NCBI RefSeq assembly: GCF_022965805.1
Contig: NC_133114.1
Span: 11,118,261 to 11,182,260 of the forward strand
Reading direction: 5' to 3'
Source of the DNA: Primulina eburnea
Lineage: Eukaryota > Streptophyta > Magnoliopsida > Lamiales > Gesneriaceae
DNA: 64,000 bases
Under the pieces are notes generated by a model. That model ran no database searches, was not told the DNA's origin, and saw only the letters and a program-made list of their open reading frames with translations. Positions 26,011 to 37,194 of the stretch are shown here, piece by piece; the first letter of the stretch is position 1, and every line of letters begins with the position of its first letter. Made by a program: the position numbers and the translations under genes.

Positions 26011-27179
26011 TACTACATCTTGGTTTGCTAACATAGTAAATTTTCTTGTGACAAGAAAAATGCCACCGCAATGGAGTTCTCAAGATAAAAGAAAATTTTT
26101 GAATGAGGTAAAAAACTTTTATTGGGATGATCCGTATCTGTTCAAGTATTGTCCAGATCAAATTTTTCGACGTTGCATACCCGACAATGAGGTAAGTAGT
26201 GTCATTAAATTTTGTAATTCAGAAGCTTGCAGAGGACATTTTTCTTCAAAGAAAATAGCTGCAAAAATATTGCAGTGTGGATTTTATTGGCCCACTTTGT
26301 TTAAAGACACCCACGAAATCTGCAAGATCTGTGAAAATTGTCAAAAATTGGGTGCGATTTCAAAAAGAAACATGACGCCTTTGAATCCTATTATTGAAAT
26401 TGAAATCTTTGATTGTTGGGAATAGATTTTATGGGACCTTTTCCACCGTCGTTTGGATACTTGTATATTTTAGTTGCAGTTGATTTTGTTTCCAAATGGA
26501 TAGAGGCAATTTTATGTCGAACAAATGATCATAAAATCGTCATCAAATTTTTAAAAGAAAATATTTTTAGTAGATTTGGAATTCCTCGAGCCATGATAAG
26601 TGATGGGGGAACTCACTTTGTTAATAAACCATTTGCTTCATTAATGAAAAAATATGGTATTATTCACAAAGTAACTACTCCTTATCATCCTCAAACAAAT
26701 GGACAAGTTGAATTAGCTAATAGGGAGATAAAGCAAATTTTGGAAAAAACTGTTAACCCAAATAGAAAAGATTGGTCTTTGCGACTTAATGATGCACTTT
26801 GGGCATATCGAACAGCTTTTAAAACATCATTGAATATGTCTCCCTATATGTTGGTTTATGGAAAACATTGTCATTTGCCTGTGGAATTGGAACATAAAGC
26901 TTATTGGGCGATCAAGACTTTAAATTCAAGCATGGATGATGCCAACAAATTACGTAAATTGTAACTTAATGAACTTGATGAACTCAGAAATGACGCGTAT
27001 GAGAATTCAAGGATTTATAAAGCAAAAATAAAATCATTTCATGATAAAACAATTTTTAGAAAATCTTTTGAGATTGGTAAAAAAGTTTTGCTTTATAATT
27101 CTCGACTTCACATATTCCCAGGAAAATTACGATCAAGATGGACAGGCCCATATGTTGTAAAGCATTTGTATACTTATGG
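26011..27179 (+). pseudogene. Element C integrase, interrupted by D
   Basis: The zinc-binding H-H-C-C region includes HFSSKKIAAKILQCGFYWP and ICKICENCQK (26235-26345). A one-base loss near 26420 shifts the frame, and the catalytic core follows at 26413-26964: GIDFMGPF with the first Asp, ISDGGTHF with the second, and the Glu in [13 protein letters not shown]. The C-terminal part ([20 protein letters not shown], then [15 protein letters not shown]) is Athila-like. D cuts the frame after HLYTYG at 27179. The last residues (VDIENPKNGDIFKVNGQR) and the stop TGA (34445-34447) lie beyond D. Confidence 0.92.
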
Positions 27180-28093
27180 TGTAGTGACCCGTTCCAGAAT
27201 CACCTACTAATCAGAACTTAAGCATGCAAAATTATCATTTAAAACTGAATCAGGTAAACAGCGGAAAAACAGTAATACAACCCAATCGAATCTGTAAGTA
27301 CAAAATACTTAAACAACCAGATCGAACTAAATACCAAAAACAAAATACCAACAACTACAGGTCAACCTCTGCCAGCTCCCTGTCCACTCCCTCCTGGACC
27401 GTCCAACCTGAGACCTGCCCCATCGAATAGGGTGATCAAAACAGAGATAAACCGAGGACGTGAGCATAAAACGCTCAGCACCGAAAGCATGAGTATACAA
27501 GACTATGACATGCATGTATGCAAAATGTACTGGATACCAGGATCTGGGTATAACGAAATACTGCTCAGGTAAATGACGTCAAGGTATGTAGCACTCTGCG
27601 CCGTCGCACCAGGAGGTGGCTCCCATACCAAAATAAACCTGTGGATATACCGGTGACCTGACCACCGTCGGCCAACGGGGTCCAACCATCCACAACAAAC
27701 GAGGGCTGAGCACCCTCTCAACAGGCTATCTCAAAGATAATCAGGCTCAACATGATTATGCAAATGCCGCATAATAAACCATGCATCATATGACAGATAA
27801 TAATGCAACATATAAACATGCAACACATAGTAAAGCATACTCAATCCTGCTATCTCGGATAGTACTTTCGTACCTCAAACCAGTAGATCCTAGCAATCAG
27901 TCCTAGAATCAAGTCTGCGTCCGTAGTCAGCCCACTGATGCCGCTAGCTCCCAACTAGAGCACAGCTCCGCTACAAAACCAGTAGCTCCCCGCTAGTGCC
28001 TAAACCTCGGGAAAAGACTAGAAACCCATCAGAAACGACTAAAACGCTCTGGAACACTCGGAATTGGCGAGTAAAAAGTGAGGCCTCGCGCCT

Positions 28094-28102
28094 CTATTTA
28101 TA
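28094..28102 (-). promoter_or_regulatory. TATA box of the D LTR
   Basis: TATAAATAG on the minus strand, directly downstream of the palindrome array. The identical box in the 5' LTR is at 33991-33999, and that copy would drive the genomic RNA. Confidence 0.75.
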
Positions 28103-28109
28103 GACAACG

Positions 28110-28362
28110 ATCGGACGATCCGATCCACTTCGGACGATCCGATCCACTGTACACTTCGGACTTTCCGAACCCTTATCGGACGATCCGAACCCTGCATGTC
28201 TTCCACGTGTCCAGACACCTGTCTTCGGACGATCCGAACCCTGATCGGACGATCCGAACTCTGCATGTCTTCCACGTGTCCAGCCACCTGTCTTCGGACG
28301 ATTCGAACCCTCTTCGGACGATCCGAACCCGCTTCGGACGATCCGAACTCTGTTCGGTCCTT
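28110..28362. repeat. Array of ~10 TCGGACGATCCGA palindromes (D 3' LTR)
   Basis: About ten units of TCGGA-CGA-TCCGA or a near variant, an inverted repeat with a 3-bp centre, lie 8-45 bp apart. Two larger segments with TGCATGTCTTCCACGTGTCC are interspersed; this contains CACGTG. The array is in U3 just upstream of the TATA box. Confidence 0.9.
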
Positions 28363-28563
28363 CCGATCCCACCGAAATATATTTAATCCAATAATTAACT
28401 CAAATTAGGCATCGGGATACTACATTCTCCCCCCCTAAAAAGGATTTCGTCCGCGAAATCGAGTCTGAAGAATGACAATTCTGAACAACAATACATTCAA
28501 CTTAAGAATGAATTACAACTGAAAGTATAACTGAAATTACAATCATTACTGAAAATACCACAA

Positions 28564-31500
28564 CTAGAACAACTCTGGATGCTCTGACCGCATGCGACTC
28601 TCTAGTTCCCAAGTAGCTTCTTCAGTACCTCGACGCTGCCACTGCACTAAGACAAGAGGAATAGTCTTATTCCGCAGTACTTTATCCTTCCGGTCTAAGA
28701 TCGAAACCGGTCTTTCCACAAAAGACAAATCCGGATTCAGCTGAACTTCTGTCGGATGCAAAACATGAGACTCATCCGCTACGTATCGTCTCAACAAGGA
28801 CACATGAAACACATTGTGAACACTAGACAGATACGGTGGCAAAGCTAATCTATAGGCCAAATCTCCCACACATTCTAAGATCTCAAAAGGACCAATGAAT
28901 CTCGGAGATAGCTTACCCTTGAGTCCAAATCTCAGAATCCTCCGAAAAGGTGATACCTTGAGAAACACTTTCTCGCCTGCATCAAAATGAAGAGGTCTGC
29001 GCTTGGAGTTCGCATAACTCGCTTGTCGATCCTGAGCAGTCTTAATCCGCTGTTTGATCACAAGAACTTTGTCCATGGCCTGCTGAATCAATTCTGGACC
29101 CTCGACCTGTCGTTCTCCGACTTCTTCCCAGAACAGAGGAGTACGACAACGTCGACCATACAATGCTTCAAACGGAGACATACCAATACTCATATGAAAA
29201 CTGTTGTTGTATGCAAACTCTATCAGCGGCAGATGATCCTGCCAAGCTGGCCCGAAATCCATCACACAAGATCTCAACATATCCTCAAGAGTACGAATAG
29301 TCCTCTCTGACTGACCGTCAGTCTCTGGGTGATATGCAGTACTCAAACTCAAGGTAGTGCCCAAAGCTTGCTGAAAGCTGCCCCAAAATCTAGATGTAAA
29401 TCGAGGATCTCTGTCACTAACGATACTCACGGGCACACCATGAAACCGTACAATCTCTTGAATGTACAACCGTGCCATCCGATCGAAAGTGAAATCTCTG
29501 TTATACGGAAGAAAATGGGCAGACTTAGTAAGTCGATCCACTACCACCCAGATAGCATCTCTATTCCCCACAGACATAGGCAAGTGAGTCACGAAGTCCA
29601 TCGTGATATGCTCCCACTTCCACTCCGGAATAGGAAGATTCTGCAACAAACCTCCAGGTCGTCGATACTCAGCCTTCACCTGCTGACAGACAAGGCACTT
29701 GGAGACATACTGATAAATATTACGTTTCATACCTTTCCACCAAAATCGAGTCCTCAAATCCTTATACATCTTGTTGCTCCCTGGATGAACACTCAACTTG
29801 CTACGATGAGCCTGGGACAAAATCTCTTCCCTCAAAGTGTCATCTTCCGGTACAACAACACGACCAGATAAGCACAAAAGACCCTCGGACTGATAGTGGA
29901 AACCAGAAGTATTATCTCCATCAGCCAACCGAGCTAATTTCTGAATCTTAGAATCAGACATCTGAGCATCTCTAATCCGAGAATACAAAACTGGCTCGGA
30001 CAAAATAGTAGCTATACGGATACTCTCTGTTCCCTTCCGATGCTTACAATTGAATCCCATCGAACAGAAATCCTGAATAATCCCAGATACAGCACAAGTC
30101 TGAAGAGCAGATAACACCACCTTGCGACTAAGAGCATCGGCCGTGAGATTCGCAGATCCTGGATGATACTTGATCTCACAATCGTAATCTTTGAGTAGAT
30201 CCATCCAACGACGCTGACGCATGTTCAACTCAGCCTGAGTGAACAGATACTTCAAACTCTTATGATCAGTGAAGATCTCAAATCGCTCACCATACAGATA
30301 ATGGCGCCAGATTTTCAAAGCAAAAACGATCGCTGCTAATTCCAGATCATGAACAGGATAGTTTTCCTCATGAGACTTCAACTGCCTCGACGCATAAGCA
30401 ATCACATGCTCATACTGCATCAGAACACACCCTAGTCCCTGTAAAGAGGCATCGGTGTAAACACTGAAACCACCAGATCCAGACGGTAAAGCCAAAACAG
30501 GCGCAGATGTCAAACGTCTGCGAAGTTCCAAGAAACTCTCTTCGCACTCTGATGTCCATTCAAATGAAACATCTTTCCGAGTGAGCTGAGTGAGTGGCTT
30601 AGCAATCTGAGAGAAGTTGACAATGAAACGGCGATAATACCCAGCCAATCCCAGAAAACTGCGGATCTCGGCTACTGTCGTCGGACGCGACCAGTTCAAT
30701 ACCGCTTCCACCTTACTTGGGTCAACTGAAACTCCCTTGCTAGAAATGACATGACCAAGGAAAACAACCCTGTCAATCCAAAACTCACATTTACTCAACT
30801 TCGCATAAAGCTGATTCTCGCGAAGTGTCTGTAAAATAATCCTTAAGTGTTGTGCGTGTTCTTGCTGATCATGTGAATAGATTAAGATATCATCTATAAA
30901 CACCACAACAAACTTATCCAAGAATTCCCGAAAAACCCGATTCATCAGATCCATAAAAACTGCTGGTGCATTCGTCACCCCAAAAGGCATAACCAGAAAC
31001 TCATAATGCCCATACCGGGTCCTGAATGCAGTCTTCGATATATCTCCCTGATGAACTCGAAGCTGATGATAACCAGACCTTAAATCAATCTTGGAATACA
31101 CAGAGGTACCTTGCAGTTGATCAAATAAATCATCAATCCGTGGCAACGGATACTTATTCTTTATCGTAGCACGATTCAACTGCCGATAATCTATGCAGAG
31201 CCGCATAGAACCATCCTTCTTTTTGACAAAAAGAACTGGTGCTCCCCACGGGGACACACTGGGTCGAATATACCCCTTGTCAAGAAGATCCTGCAACTGC
31301 TGTTTCAATTCTTGCATCTCCGATGGAGCTAAATGATAAGGAGCTCTAGAGATTGGTGCCGTGCCTGGCACTAAATCAATGCCGAAATCCACTTCCCGAA
31401 CGGGAGGAAAACCAAGAATCTCCTCGGGAAAAACATCCGGAAAATCGCAAACCACTGGAATGTCACTGATACCGACACTATCTGCGGACGAATCAATAGC

Positions 31501-32991
31501 ATAGATAAGGTAGCCTTCCCCGCCCGACTCTAAAGCACGACAGGCTTTCAGAGCAGAAACCACAGGCATCGGGGGTCGCGCTCCCTCTCCATAGAAAAAC
31601 CAACTGTCGCCCTCAACTGGACGAAACTGCACAAACTTCTGATAACAGTCCACAGTAGCTCTAAACACAGTCAGCACATCTATTCCCAGAATGCAATCAA
31701 AATCCTCCATCACAAGAATCATCAAATTAGCAGTTAAAACATTACCCTCAAACTCTAGAGGACAACCCAAAACTAGACGTTTAGCTAGCACCGAATGACC
31801 CATCGGCGTGGAAACAGATACCACAACGTCCAAAGAAGTGAAAGGTAACTTATGACGCTTAGCAAATCTCGCAGATATGAATGAATGTGATGCACCAGTA
31901 TCAATGAGAACGTAAGCAGGTAATCCACATAATAAAAACACACCTGCGATAACTCTCTCGTTCTCCTCAGCCGCCTGATCCTGGTTAAGAGCAAAGACCT
32001 GCCCTTGAGTACGCGGTCGAAGGTTAGAACCCTGAGTAGACTGTCCTTGCTGTGGCCTCTGATGAACTGAAGCCTGAGAACCAGATCCTGATCCTCCGCC
32101 CGTCTGTGGACAATCTCTCTTCATGTGGCCCATCTCACCGCACTTGTAACAAGCACCCGCAACCTTGCGACAACGCTCGGTCGGATGATCCTTCCCGCAG
32201 TGCTGACACGGGCCCCTCTTCTTCCCAAAATGGTGAACTCCTCCAGATCCAGAGGAAGAAGAAGTAGATCCAGCTTTCTTGAATGCTTGGGCGCGGGGAC
32301 CCAAAGAACTAGTAGGACGAGCAGACTGCATGGCTCGACCTCTCAGAAAACTGCCCTCAGCCTGGCGACAACGATTTACAAGGCCCTCATACGATGTCGG
32401 ATCATCGCAGACAACAACCCGATCATAAATCTCCTGATTGAGGCCCTGAAGAAAATGGTTATACTTGGCCATAGCATTGTCACTGACATGCGGAACATAT
32501 GAAAGTAACTCAAAGAACTTCTGCTGATACTCATCAACAGACAAACTTCCCTGCTTCAGATTGATCAACTCAATCGCCTTGGTCTGCAGAAGAGCTGGCG
32601 GAAAATAAAGCAGCATGAAAGCGGCTCGGAAATCGGCCCAAAGAACTCGACCCTGTCGCTGAACTATCGGTGCAGAGGTAGACCTCCACCACTTACGCGC
32701 ACCACCCTCCAGCAAGAAATCAAGGGTATCAATCTGCTGCTCCGCCGAGCACTGAAAAGTCTTGAAGCAGCTCTCCATCCTCTCAAGCCAGTTCTCCGCA
32801 ACATCCGGGGTCTCACCGCCTGAAAGAGGTTTCGGCCCCATCTGCAAGAACCGATGCATACTAAAACTCCGAGGCTCATCACGACGGTGTTGACGACGTT
32901 CTCGATGCTCTCGGCGACGCTCCCGATCGTCGAGGTCTCCCCAGCGTCCAATGCTGCCATGACTACTAGCATCGTCGTCAAAACCAGACAT
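28564..32991 (-). CDS. gag-pol: Element D gag-pol polyprotein, intact (1,475 aa)
   Basis: A single uninterrupted frame supplies every protein needed for reverse transcription and integration. Domains in order: gag capsid core (about 60-210); zinc knuckle C281-x2-C284-x4-H289-x4-C294; aspartic protease with DTGAS at 364-368; reverse transcriptase (about 560-760) with FIDD at 698-701; RNase H from TDAS at 846; integrase zinc finger H1062, H1069, C1099, C1102; catalytic D1132, D1193, E1229 with the D-35-E spacing; and a chromodomain-like tail (about 1430-1475, [15 protein letters not shown]). The tail places D in the chromoviruses, probably the Tekay clade. The start ATG is at 32989-32991, about 70 bases inside the PBS. 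No stop, frameshift or missing catalytic residue was found. Confidence 0.96.
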   Translation of the reverse strand: MSGFDDDASSHGSIGRWGDLDDRERRREHRERRQHRRDEPRSFSMHRFLQMGPKPLSGGETPDVAENWLERMESCFKTFQCSAEQQIDTLDFLLEGGARKWWRSTSAPIVQRQGRVLWADFRAAFMLLYFPPALLQTKAIELINLKQGSLSVDEYQQKFFELLSYVPHVSDNAMAKYNHFLQGLNQEIYDRVVVCDDPTSYEGLVNRCRQAEGSFLRGRAMQSARPTSSLGPRAQAFKKAGSTSSSSGSGGVHHFGKKRGPCQHCGKDHPTERCRKVAGACYKCGEMGHMKRDCPQTGGGSGSGSQASVHQRPQQGQSTQGSNLRPRTQGQVFALNQDQAAEENERVIAGVFLLCGLPAYVLIDTGASHSFISARFAKRHKLPFTSLDVVVSVSTPMGHSVLAKRLVLGCPLEFEGNVLTANLMILVMEDFDCILGIDVLTVFRATVDCYQKFVQFRPVEGDSWFFYGEGARPPMPVVSALKACRALESGGEGYLIYAIDSSADSVGISDIPVVCDFPDVFPEEILGFPPVREVDFGIDLVPGTAPISRAPYHLAPSEMQELKQQLQDLLDKGYIRPSVSPWGAPVLFVKKKDGSMRLCIDYRQLNRATIKNKYPLPRIDDLFDQLQGTSVYSKIDLRSGYHQLRVHQGDISKTAFRTRYGHYEFLVMPFGVTNAPAVFMDLMNRVFREFLDKFVVVFIDDILIYSHDQQEHAQHLRIILQTLRENQLYAKLSKCEFWIDRVVFLGHVISSKGVSVDPSKVEAVLNWSRPTTVAEIRSFLGLAGYYRRFIVNFSQIAKPLTQLTRKDVSFEWTSECEESFLELRRRLTSAPVLALPSGSGGFSVYTDASLQGLGCVLMQYEHVIAYASRQLKSHEENYPVHDLELAAIVFALKIWRHYLYGERFEIFTDHKSLKYLFTQAELNMRQRRWMDLLKDYDCEIKYHPGSANLTADALSRKVVLSALQTCAVSGIIQDFCSMGFNCKHRKGTESIRIATILSEPVLYSRIRDAQMSDSKIQKLARLADGDNTSGFHYQSEGLLCLSGRVVVPEDDTLREEILSQAHRSKLSVHPGSNKMYKDLRTRFWWKGMKRNIYQYVSKCLVCQQVKAEYRRPGGLLQNLPIPEWKWEHITMDFVTHLPMSVGNRDAIWVVVDRLTKSAHFLPYNRDFTFDRMARLYIQEIVRFHGVPVSIVSDRDPRFTSRFWGSFQQALGTTLSLSTAYHPETDGQSERTIRTLEDMLRSCVMDFGPAWQDHLPLIEFAYNNSFHMSIGMSPFEALYGRRCRTPLFWEEVGERQVEGPELIQQAMDKVLVIKQRIKTAQDRQASYANSKRRPLHFDAGEKVFLKVSPFRRILRFGLKGKLSPRFIGPFEILECVGDLAYRLALPPYLSSVHNVFHVSLLRRYVADESHVLHPTEVQLNPDLSFVERPVSILDRKDKVLRNKTIPLVLVQWQRRGTEEATWELESRMRSEHPELF

Positions 32992-33060
32992 CGTTAGCTA
33001 CAAAAGTTACTAGAGATTAAACCCAAAAGAACAGTTCTAAATCCCAAAATCTTAATGCAT

Positions 33061-33072
33061 GCTCTGATACCA
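33061..33072 (-). other. Primer-binding site of D (tRNA-iMet type)
   Basis: The minus strand reads TGGTATCAGAGC, a few bases from the 5' LTR edge at 33077. It fixes the minus orientation. Confidence 0.92.
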
Positions 33073-33076
33073 TAAA

Positions 33077-34321
33077 TGTAGTGACCCGTTCCAGAATCAC
33101 CTACTAATCAGAACTTAAGCATGCAAAATTATCATTTAAAACTGAATCAGGTAAACAGCGGAAAAACAGTAATACAACCCAATCGAATCTGTAAGTACAA
33201 AATACTTAAACAACCAGATCGAACTAAATACCAAAAACAAAATACCAACAACTACAGGTCAACCTCTGCCAGCTCCCTGTCCACTCCCTCCTGGACCGTC
33301 CAACCTGAGACCTGCCCCATCGAATAGGGTGTCCAAAACAGAGATAAACCGAGGACGTGAGCATAAAACGCTCAGCACCGAAAGCATGAGTATACAAGAC
33401 TATGACATGCATGTATGCAAAATGTACTGGATACCAGGATCTGGGTATAACGAAATACTGCTCAGGTAAATGACGTCAAGGTATGTAGCACTCTGCGCCG
33501 TCGCACCAGGAGGTGGCTCCCATACCAAAATAAACCTGTGGATATACCGGTGACCTGACCACCGTCGGCCAACGGGGTCCAACCATCCACAACAAACGAG
33601 GGCTGAGCACCCTCTCAACAGGCTATCTCAAAGATAATCAGGCTCAACATGATTATGCAAATGCCGCATAATAAACCATGCATCATATGACAGATAATAA
33701 TGCAACATATAAACATGCAACACATAGTAAAGCATACTCAATCCTGCTATCTCGGATAGTACTTTCGTACCTCAAACCAGTAGATCCTAGCAATCAGTCC
33801 TAGAATCAAGTCTGCGTCCGTAGTCAGCCCATTGATGCCGCTAGCTCCCAACTAGAGCACAGCTCCGCTACAAAACCAGTAGCTCCCCGCTAGTGCCTAA
33901 ACCTCGGGAAAAGACTAGAAACCCATCAGAAACGACTAAAACGCTCTGGAACACTCGGAATTGGCGAGTAAAAAGTGAGGCCTCGCGCCTCTATTTATAG
34001 ACAACGATCGGACGATCCGATCCACTTCGGACGATCCGATCCACTGTACACTTCGGACTTTCCGAACCCTTATCGGACGATCCGAACCCTGCATGTCTTC
34101 CACGTGTCCAGACACCTGTCTTCGGACGATCCGAACCCTGATCGGACGATCCGAACTCTGCATGTCTTCCACGTGTCCAGCCACCTGTCTTCGGACGATT
34201 CGAACCCTCTTCGGACGATCCGAACCCGCTTCGGACGATCCGAACTCTGTTCGGTCCTTCCGATCCCACCGAAATATATTTAATCCAATAATTAACTCAA
34301 ATTAGGCATCGGGATACTACA
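33077..34321 (-). mobile_element. Element D: 5' LTR
   Basis: This 1,245-bp LTR differs from the 3' copy at three positions seen by eye. Its palindrome array is at 34007-34259 and its TATA box at 33991-33999. This copy is the promoter of the element. Confidence 0.95.
34007..34259. repeat. Array of TCGGACGATCCGA palindromes (D 5' LTR)
   Basis: Same ten-unit array as at 28110-28362, in the active promoter copy of the LTR. Unit order and spacing are identical between the two LTRs. Confidence 0.9.
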
Positions 34322-34480
34322 TATGGTGCTGTGGATATTGAAAATCCTAAAAATGGTGATATTTTTAAAGTAAATGGACAAAGGATTAAACCATTTTTAG
34401 AAAATGAAATCTTTCAAGAAGAGTTTGTTTCCCTTTCTGATCCTTGATTTTTTTTTGTGTTGCATTTAATTTTGTTTGTT

Positions 34481-34490
34481 TTTATTCCAG
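34481..34490 (+). promoter_or_regulatory. Splice-acceptor-like tract before ORF1 of C
   Basis: A T-rich tract ending TTTATTCCAG (AG at 34489-34490) lies 31 bases before ATG 34522 and shortly after the end of pol (34447). It could allow ORF1 to be read from a spliced subgenomic RNA, as proposed for Athila env-like frames. Confidence 0.4.
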
Positions 34491-34521
34491 GTTTTCTTAA
34501 TCTTTTTATTTTCCCGGTTAA

Positions 34522-35237
34522 ATGGCGAATAACGGTACTCCGTGACTCTCATAGTCGGTTAAATCAGTTTCCCACAATTGCTGATACAAAAATTAAAAAA
34601 ATCATTTCTTTTCTTTTCAAAATGGATGAAATTCTCTCAAAAATTTGTAAATATTTCCCTCTGTTTCTGAAAATGTTCTAAGAAAAATTTATGCAGGAAG
34701 GTATGAAAGATTGAGATTGCTAATGCAAAAAGGAATTCCAGAAGATATTCGTCTTGTGATAGAAGCTAAGATCCGATTAGGAGGAGAAGTTCCACAATCA
34801 TTGCTCGTTCGGTATTTGCCTGGATTAGGAAAAAACACTTATGCTTAAAAACGAAGAGCCAAAAGGTTAGGAGTTTGTCATATGTGTGCAAGATGGACTT
34901 GTGACACACGATGCAGATATTTGGGATGTGTTTCCAATAACAGAGAAGATAAAATTGATTTCATAAAGAATGGGCTGAGTAAGGAGTCTGTAGATAACAT
35001 CTTATTGACTCTTGAGACGCATTCTAGTGAACACGTGCATATTGAACTTATCTGTTTATGGAAACAATTCCAAGATGAGCGTCATCTTAATAGTCTTGGG
35101 AATCCGACTAAAAAAGACCATGTTTGCCAATTTATAAGAAAATTGGATGGGAAGCATATCCTCGACTCATAGAAGGCGTTGAAGCCGTTTCTGGACGTAG
35201 TTTGATTGTGGCTCAAAAATTTCCTCTGGTTTTATAA
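34522..35237 (+). pseudogene. ORF1 of C: cysteine-rich cargo protein of unknown function
   Basis: I do not recognise this protein. It occupies the place where Athila elements usually have an env-like frame, but I see no signal peptide or membrane segment. The start chosen is ATG 34522 (MANNGTP). With frame changes near 34540, 34655 and 35130 and a CAA-to-TAA-type stop at 34846-34848, about 235 codons can be followed to TAA 35235-35237. The centre is basic (KRRAKRLG) and is followed by a cysteine cluster C-x2-C-x4-C-x3-C-x4-C (about 34876-34932), compatible with a zinc-binding module. The last third (KNGLSKESVDNILLTLETH) looks helical. The 3' end is altered by a fold-back duplication (35131-35335). 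Damage density resembles that of pol, so the gene was probably intact when C inserted. Confidence 0.6.
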
Positions 35238-35335
35238 GAAAATTGGATGGGAAGCATATCCTCGACTCATAGAAGGCGTTGAAGCCGTTTCTGGACGTAA
35301 AACCAGAGGAAATTTGTGAGCCACAATCAAACTAC
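35131..35335. repeat. Direct and inverted fold-back duplication at the end of ORF1
   Basis: A 69-bp segment is repeated exactly at 35131-35199 and 35231-35299. Overlapping this, 35197-35234 is repeated in inverted orientation at 35298-35335 with one mismatch, giving 38-bp hairpin arms around a 63-base loop. A direct plus inverted repeat in this order fits template switching during reverse transcription or repair. It changes the 3' end of ORF1. Confidence 0.9.
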
Positions 35336-35425
35336 TGTTTATATGAATGTGTGTAATTATTGTTTTTACTGTTTATTCTGTTTACAATTGTGACCCATAG
35401 TTTTGTCCTAATAACATATTACCCC

Positions 35426-35460
35426 TATAAAATCTCTCATCTTTCTCTCTAATTTCGCAG
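35426..35460 (+). promoter_or_regulatory. TATA-like box and acceptor-like tract before the LOG gene
   Basis: TATAAAA at 35426-35432 is followed by a pyrimidine-rich tract ending TTTCGCAG (AG at 35459-35460), 17 bases before the LOG ATG. Two readings are possible: a private promoter inherited from the donor gene, or a splice acceptor that places the LOG frame on a subgenomic RNA. The sequence alone does not decide. Confidence 0.4.
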
Positions 35461-35477
35461 AAAAAAAAAGTAAAAAC

Positions 35478-36115
35478 ATGGCTGGAACCTCTGCACAAAT
35501 ATTGAAAAATATTTGTGTATTTTGTGGATCGAGTCCTGGAAAAAATGAAGTGTTTGTAGAAGCAGGAAATAATCTTGGAAAGATATTGGCTGAGAGAAAA
35601 ATTCACTTGGTATATGGGGGAGGTAATATTGGGTTAATGGGATCTGTTTCAAAATCTACTCATCTTGGAGGTAGTCAGGTTTAGGGCATTATTCCTACAG
35701 CTTTAGCTGAAGGAAATATTATAGATGTTACGATTGGGGAGGAATTAAAAGTTTCTTCTATGTATGAAAGAATCACAAATATGATCGAAAATTCTGATGC
35801 TTTTATCGCACTACCAGGTGGTTTTGGTACATTAGAAGAAATTTTTCACATTGTTTCTTGGGCACAACTTAATATCCATATTAAACTTGTGTGCTTGTTG
35901 AATATCAATAATTATTATGACAGTTTGTTGACATTTCTTAATAAAGCTATGGAACAAATTTCATTTCAGAAAATTCACGAAGGATGCTCATCTCTTCTTC
36001 GACTTCCGACCAATTAATTGATAATTTGGAAGCTTTTGTTCATAAGCCTGATCCTATGATAACAAAGATCAATTGGTCGCAATCAAGTAGTAAGAAAAGA
36101 AAGTTGGATCATTGA
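35478..36115 (+). pseudogene. LOG: LOG-like cytokinin riboside 5'-monophosphate phosphoribohydrolase carried by C
   Basis: LOG enzymes release active cytokinin bases from their riboside monophosphates in the cytosol and nucleus. The frame starts MAGTSAQILKNICVFCGSSP. It shows VYGGGNIGLMG (residues 45-55), the catalytic Arg in YERITNM (R98) and the LOG signature PGGFGTLEE (113-121), then SWAQLNIH and, after a frame change, SDQLIDNLEAFV and a basic KKRKLDH end. Length is about 212 codons, normal for the family. Two lesions are seen: a TAG at 35682-35684 (codon 69, where LOG has Leu) and a one-base loss near 35960. Plant LOG genes have several introns and this copy has none, so it came through RNA. 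It sits after ORF1 and before the C 3' UTR, on the same strand as gag-pol. Family assignment is firm. Role in the element is inference. Confidence 0.93.
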
Positions 36116-37194
36116 TTCAAAAGTAGTGGATTGGTTTGCGTTTGTTTCAGTTTCTTATCTTCAATAAAATTCCAGGTGATATCTCTTTCATTATGTACTC
36201 TTTATTACTAACTATTTTGACATTAGGGACAATGTCATATTCTGATTGGGGAGAGAACAAACTTAAAAAAAAAACAACCTAAAAAAAAACTTTTTTAAAA
36301 AAATAAATAATAAAAATTAAAAAAAATATATTATTTTAAAATAAAACCATGTTTATTGTTTGTATCTTAGTAATTTTTCCAAAAATGTCATACATTACAT
36401 GTTTGAAAGATTTAAATTAGAACATGCATTAATCTATTTAAGAATGTTTAAATTTTTATCTGAAAAAAATTCAATTTTAATATTCTGATCAATATAAAAA
36501 TATGATTTATGAAATCTTTTTGAGCGATTAACCATTGTGATACAATCAGGTATTAAAGTATATGGCCCAAGATATACCTTATAAAAGTGCCTAAAATTTT
36601 AAACTCACACATATTTTGTGAGTGAGTGGAGAGTACTGAGAAAACAGCTTTCGAGCCTTTATTGATCATGAGAGAGACTATCTATTGTGTAGATCTTGAG
36701 TTCTTATTTTGAAAAAAAAAATTTATTATCTTTCATAAAAAAGAAAGAAAAAAAAAGAAAGAAAGAGATAAATTTATTGTACAAATTAAATAAATATGTG
36801 GCCAAGAAGGATAAACTTAGTCTGATTCCATGATGTTATGAAAAAAATATATATCAGGAAAAAATATATAATAAGAACAACTAGATTTTGAATCAATGGA
36901 TTTTCTATCTTTTGATTAGTTTGGCTCGTTGTCTGTCTGCATTCTGTAAACCATTTTTCTGAGCATTTATCTATATTCCAACTCAATGAGAGAAATTGTT
37001 GTCATAAATTGAAACATTTATTAACCTGTGAGGATATGGAGTTGAGACTCTTACTAGAAATTTCTGCAGGCCGTGTACATTTAACTACCTGAAATAAGCT
37101 TTGAATTGATCATCTCAAATTATTTCATAAATTATAATTATGATGATCTTGATATAACTTTGGTAGTTTTCAAATTTAATTTAAACACTTAGAT
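36116..37194 (+). mobile_element. Element C: 3' untranslated region, left part
   Basis: AT-rich sequence with no gene. It includes a GACAATGTCA...GATTGGGGAGAG stretch (about 36228-36256) of the kind found before the 3' end of Athila elements, an A-rich run (about 36265-36330) and GAAA repeats (about 36740-36770). It ends at the TSD of solo LTR F. Confidence 0.7.

Larger units (their letters stand above)
27180..28424 (-). mobile_element. Element D: 3' LTR
   Basis: On the minus strand it runs from TGTAGTATCCCG (28424) to GGGTCACTACA (27180). It is preceded by the PPT at 28425-28441 (TTTTTAGGGGGGGAGAA on the minus strand). It carries the TCGGACGATCCGA array (28110-28362) and, downstream on the minus strand, the TATA box TATAAATAG (28094-28102). 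Confidence 0.95.
27180..34321 (-). mobile_element. Element D: complete, very young Ty3/gypsy chromovirus
   Basis: This is a full-length 7,142-bp element with the duplication TATGG (27175-27179 and 34322-34326). The LTRs are both 1,245 bp. I found three substitutions between them by eye (two near 27435/33332, one near 27942/33832). The PBS and PPT are canonical, and the single gag-pol frame is uninterrupted. On that basis D inserted very recently and is the only element here with all parts for autonomous transposition. Confidence 0.96.

Noticed and set aside
28110..28362. Possible CRISPR array
   Set aside because: Units are short palindromes with uneven spacing in a plant LTR promoter, and no cas genes exist here.
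28039..28408. Four overlapping frames, repeated at 33936-34305
   Set aside because: They are products of the TCGGACGATCCGA array and are duplicated only because they lie in both D LTRs.
29329..29871. 180-codon plus-strand frame inside D
   Set aside because: It is antisense to the intact gag-pol integrase region, and its openness follows from codon use on the other strand.
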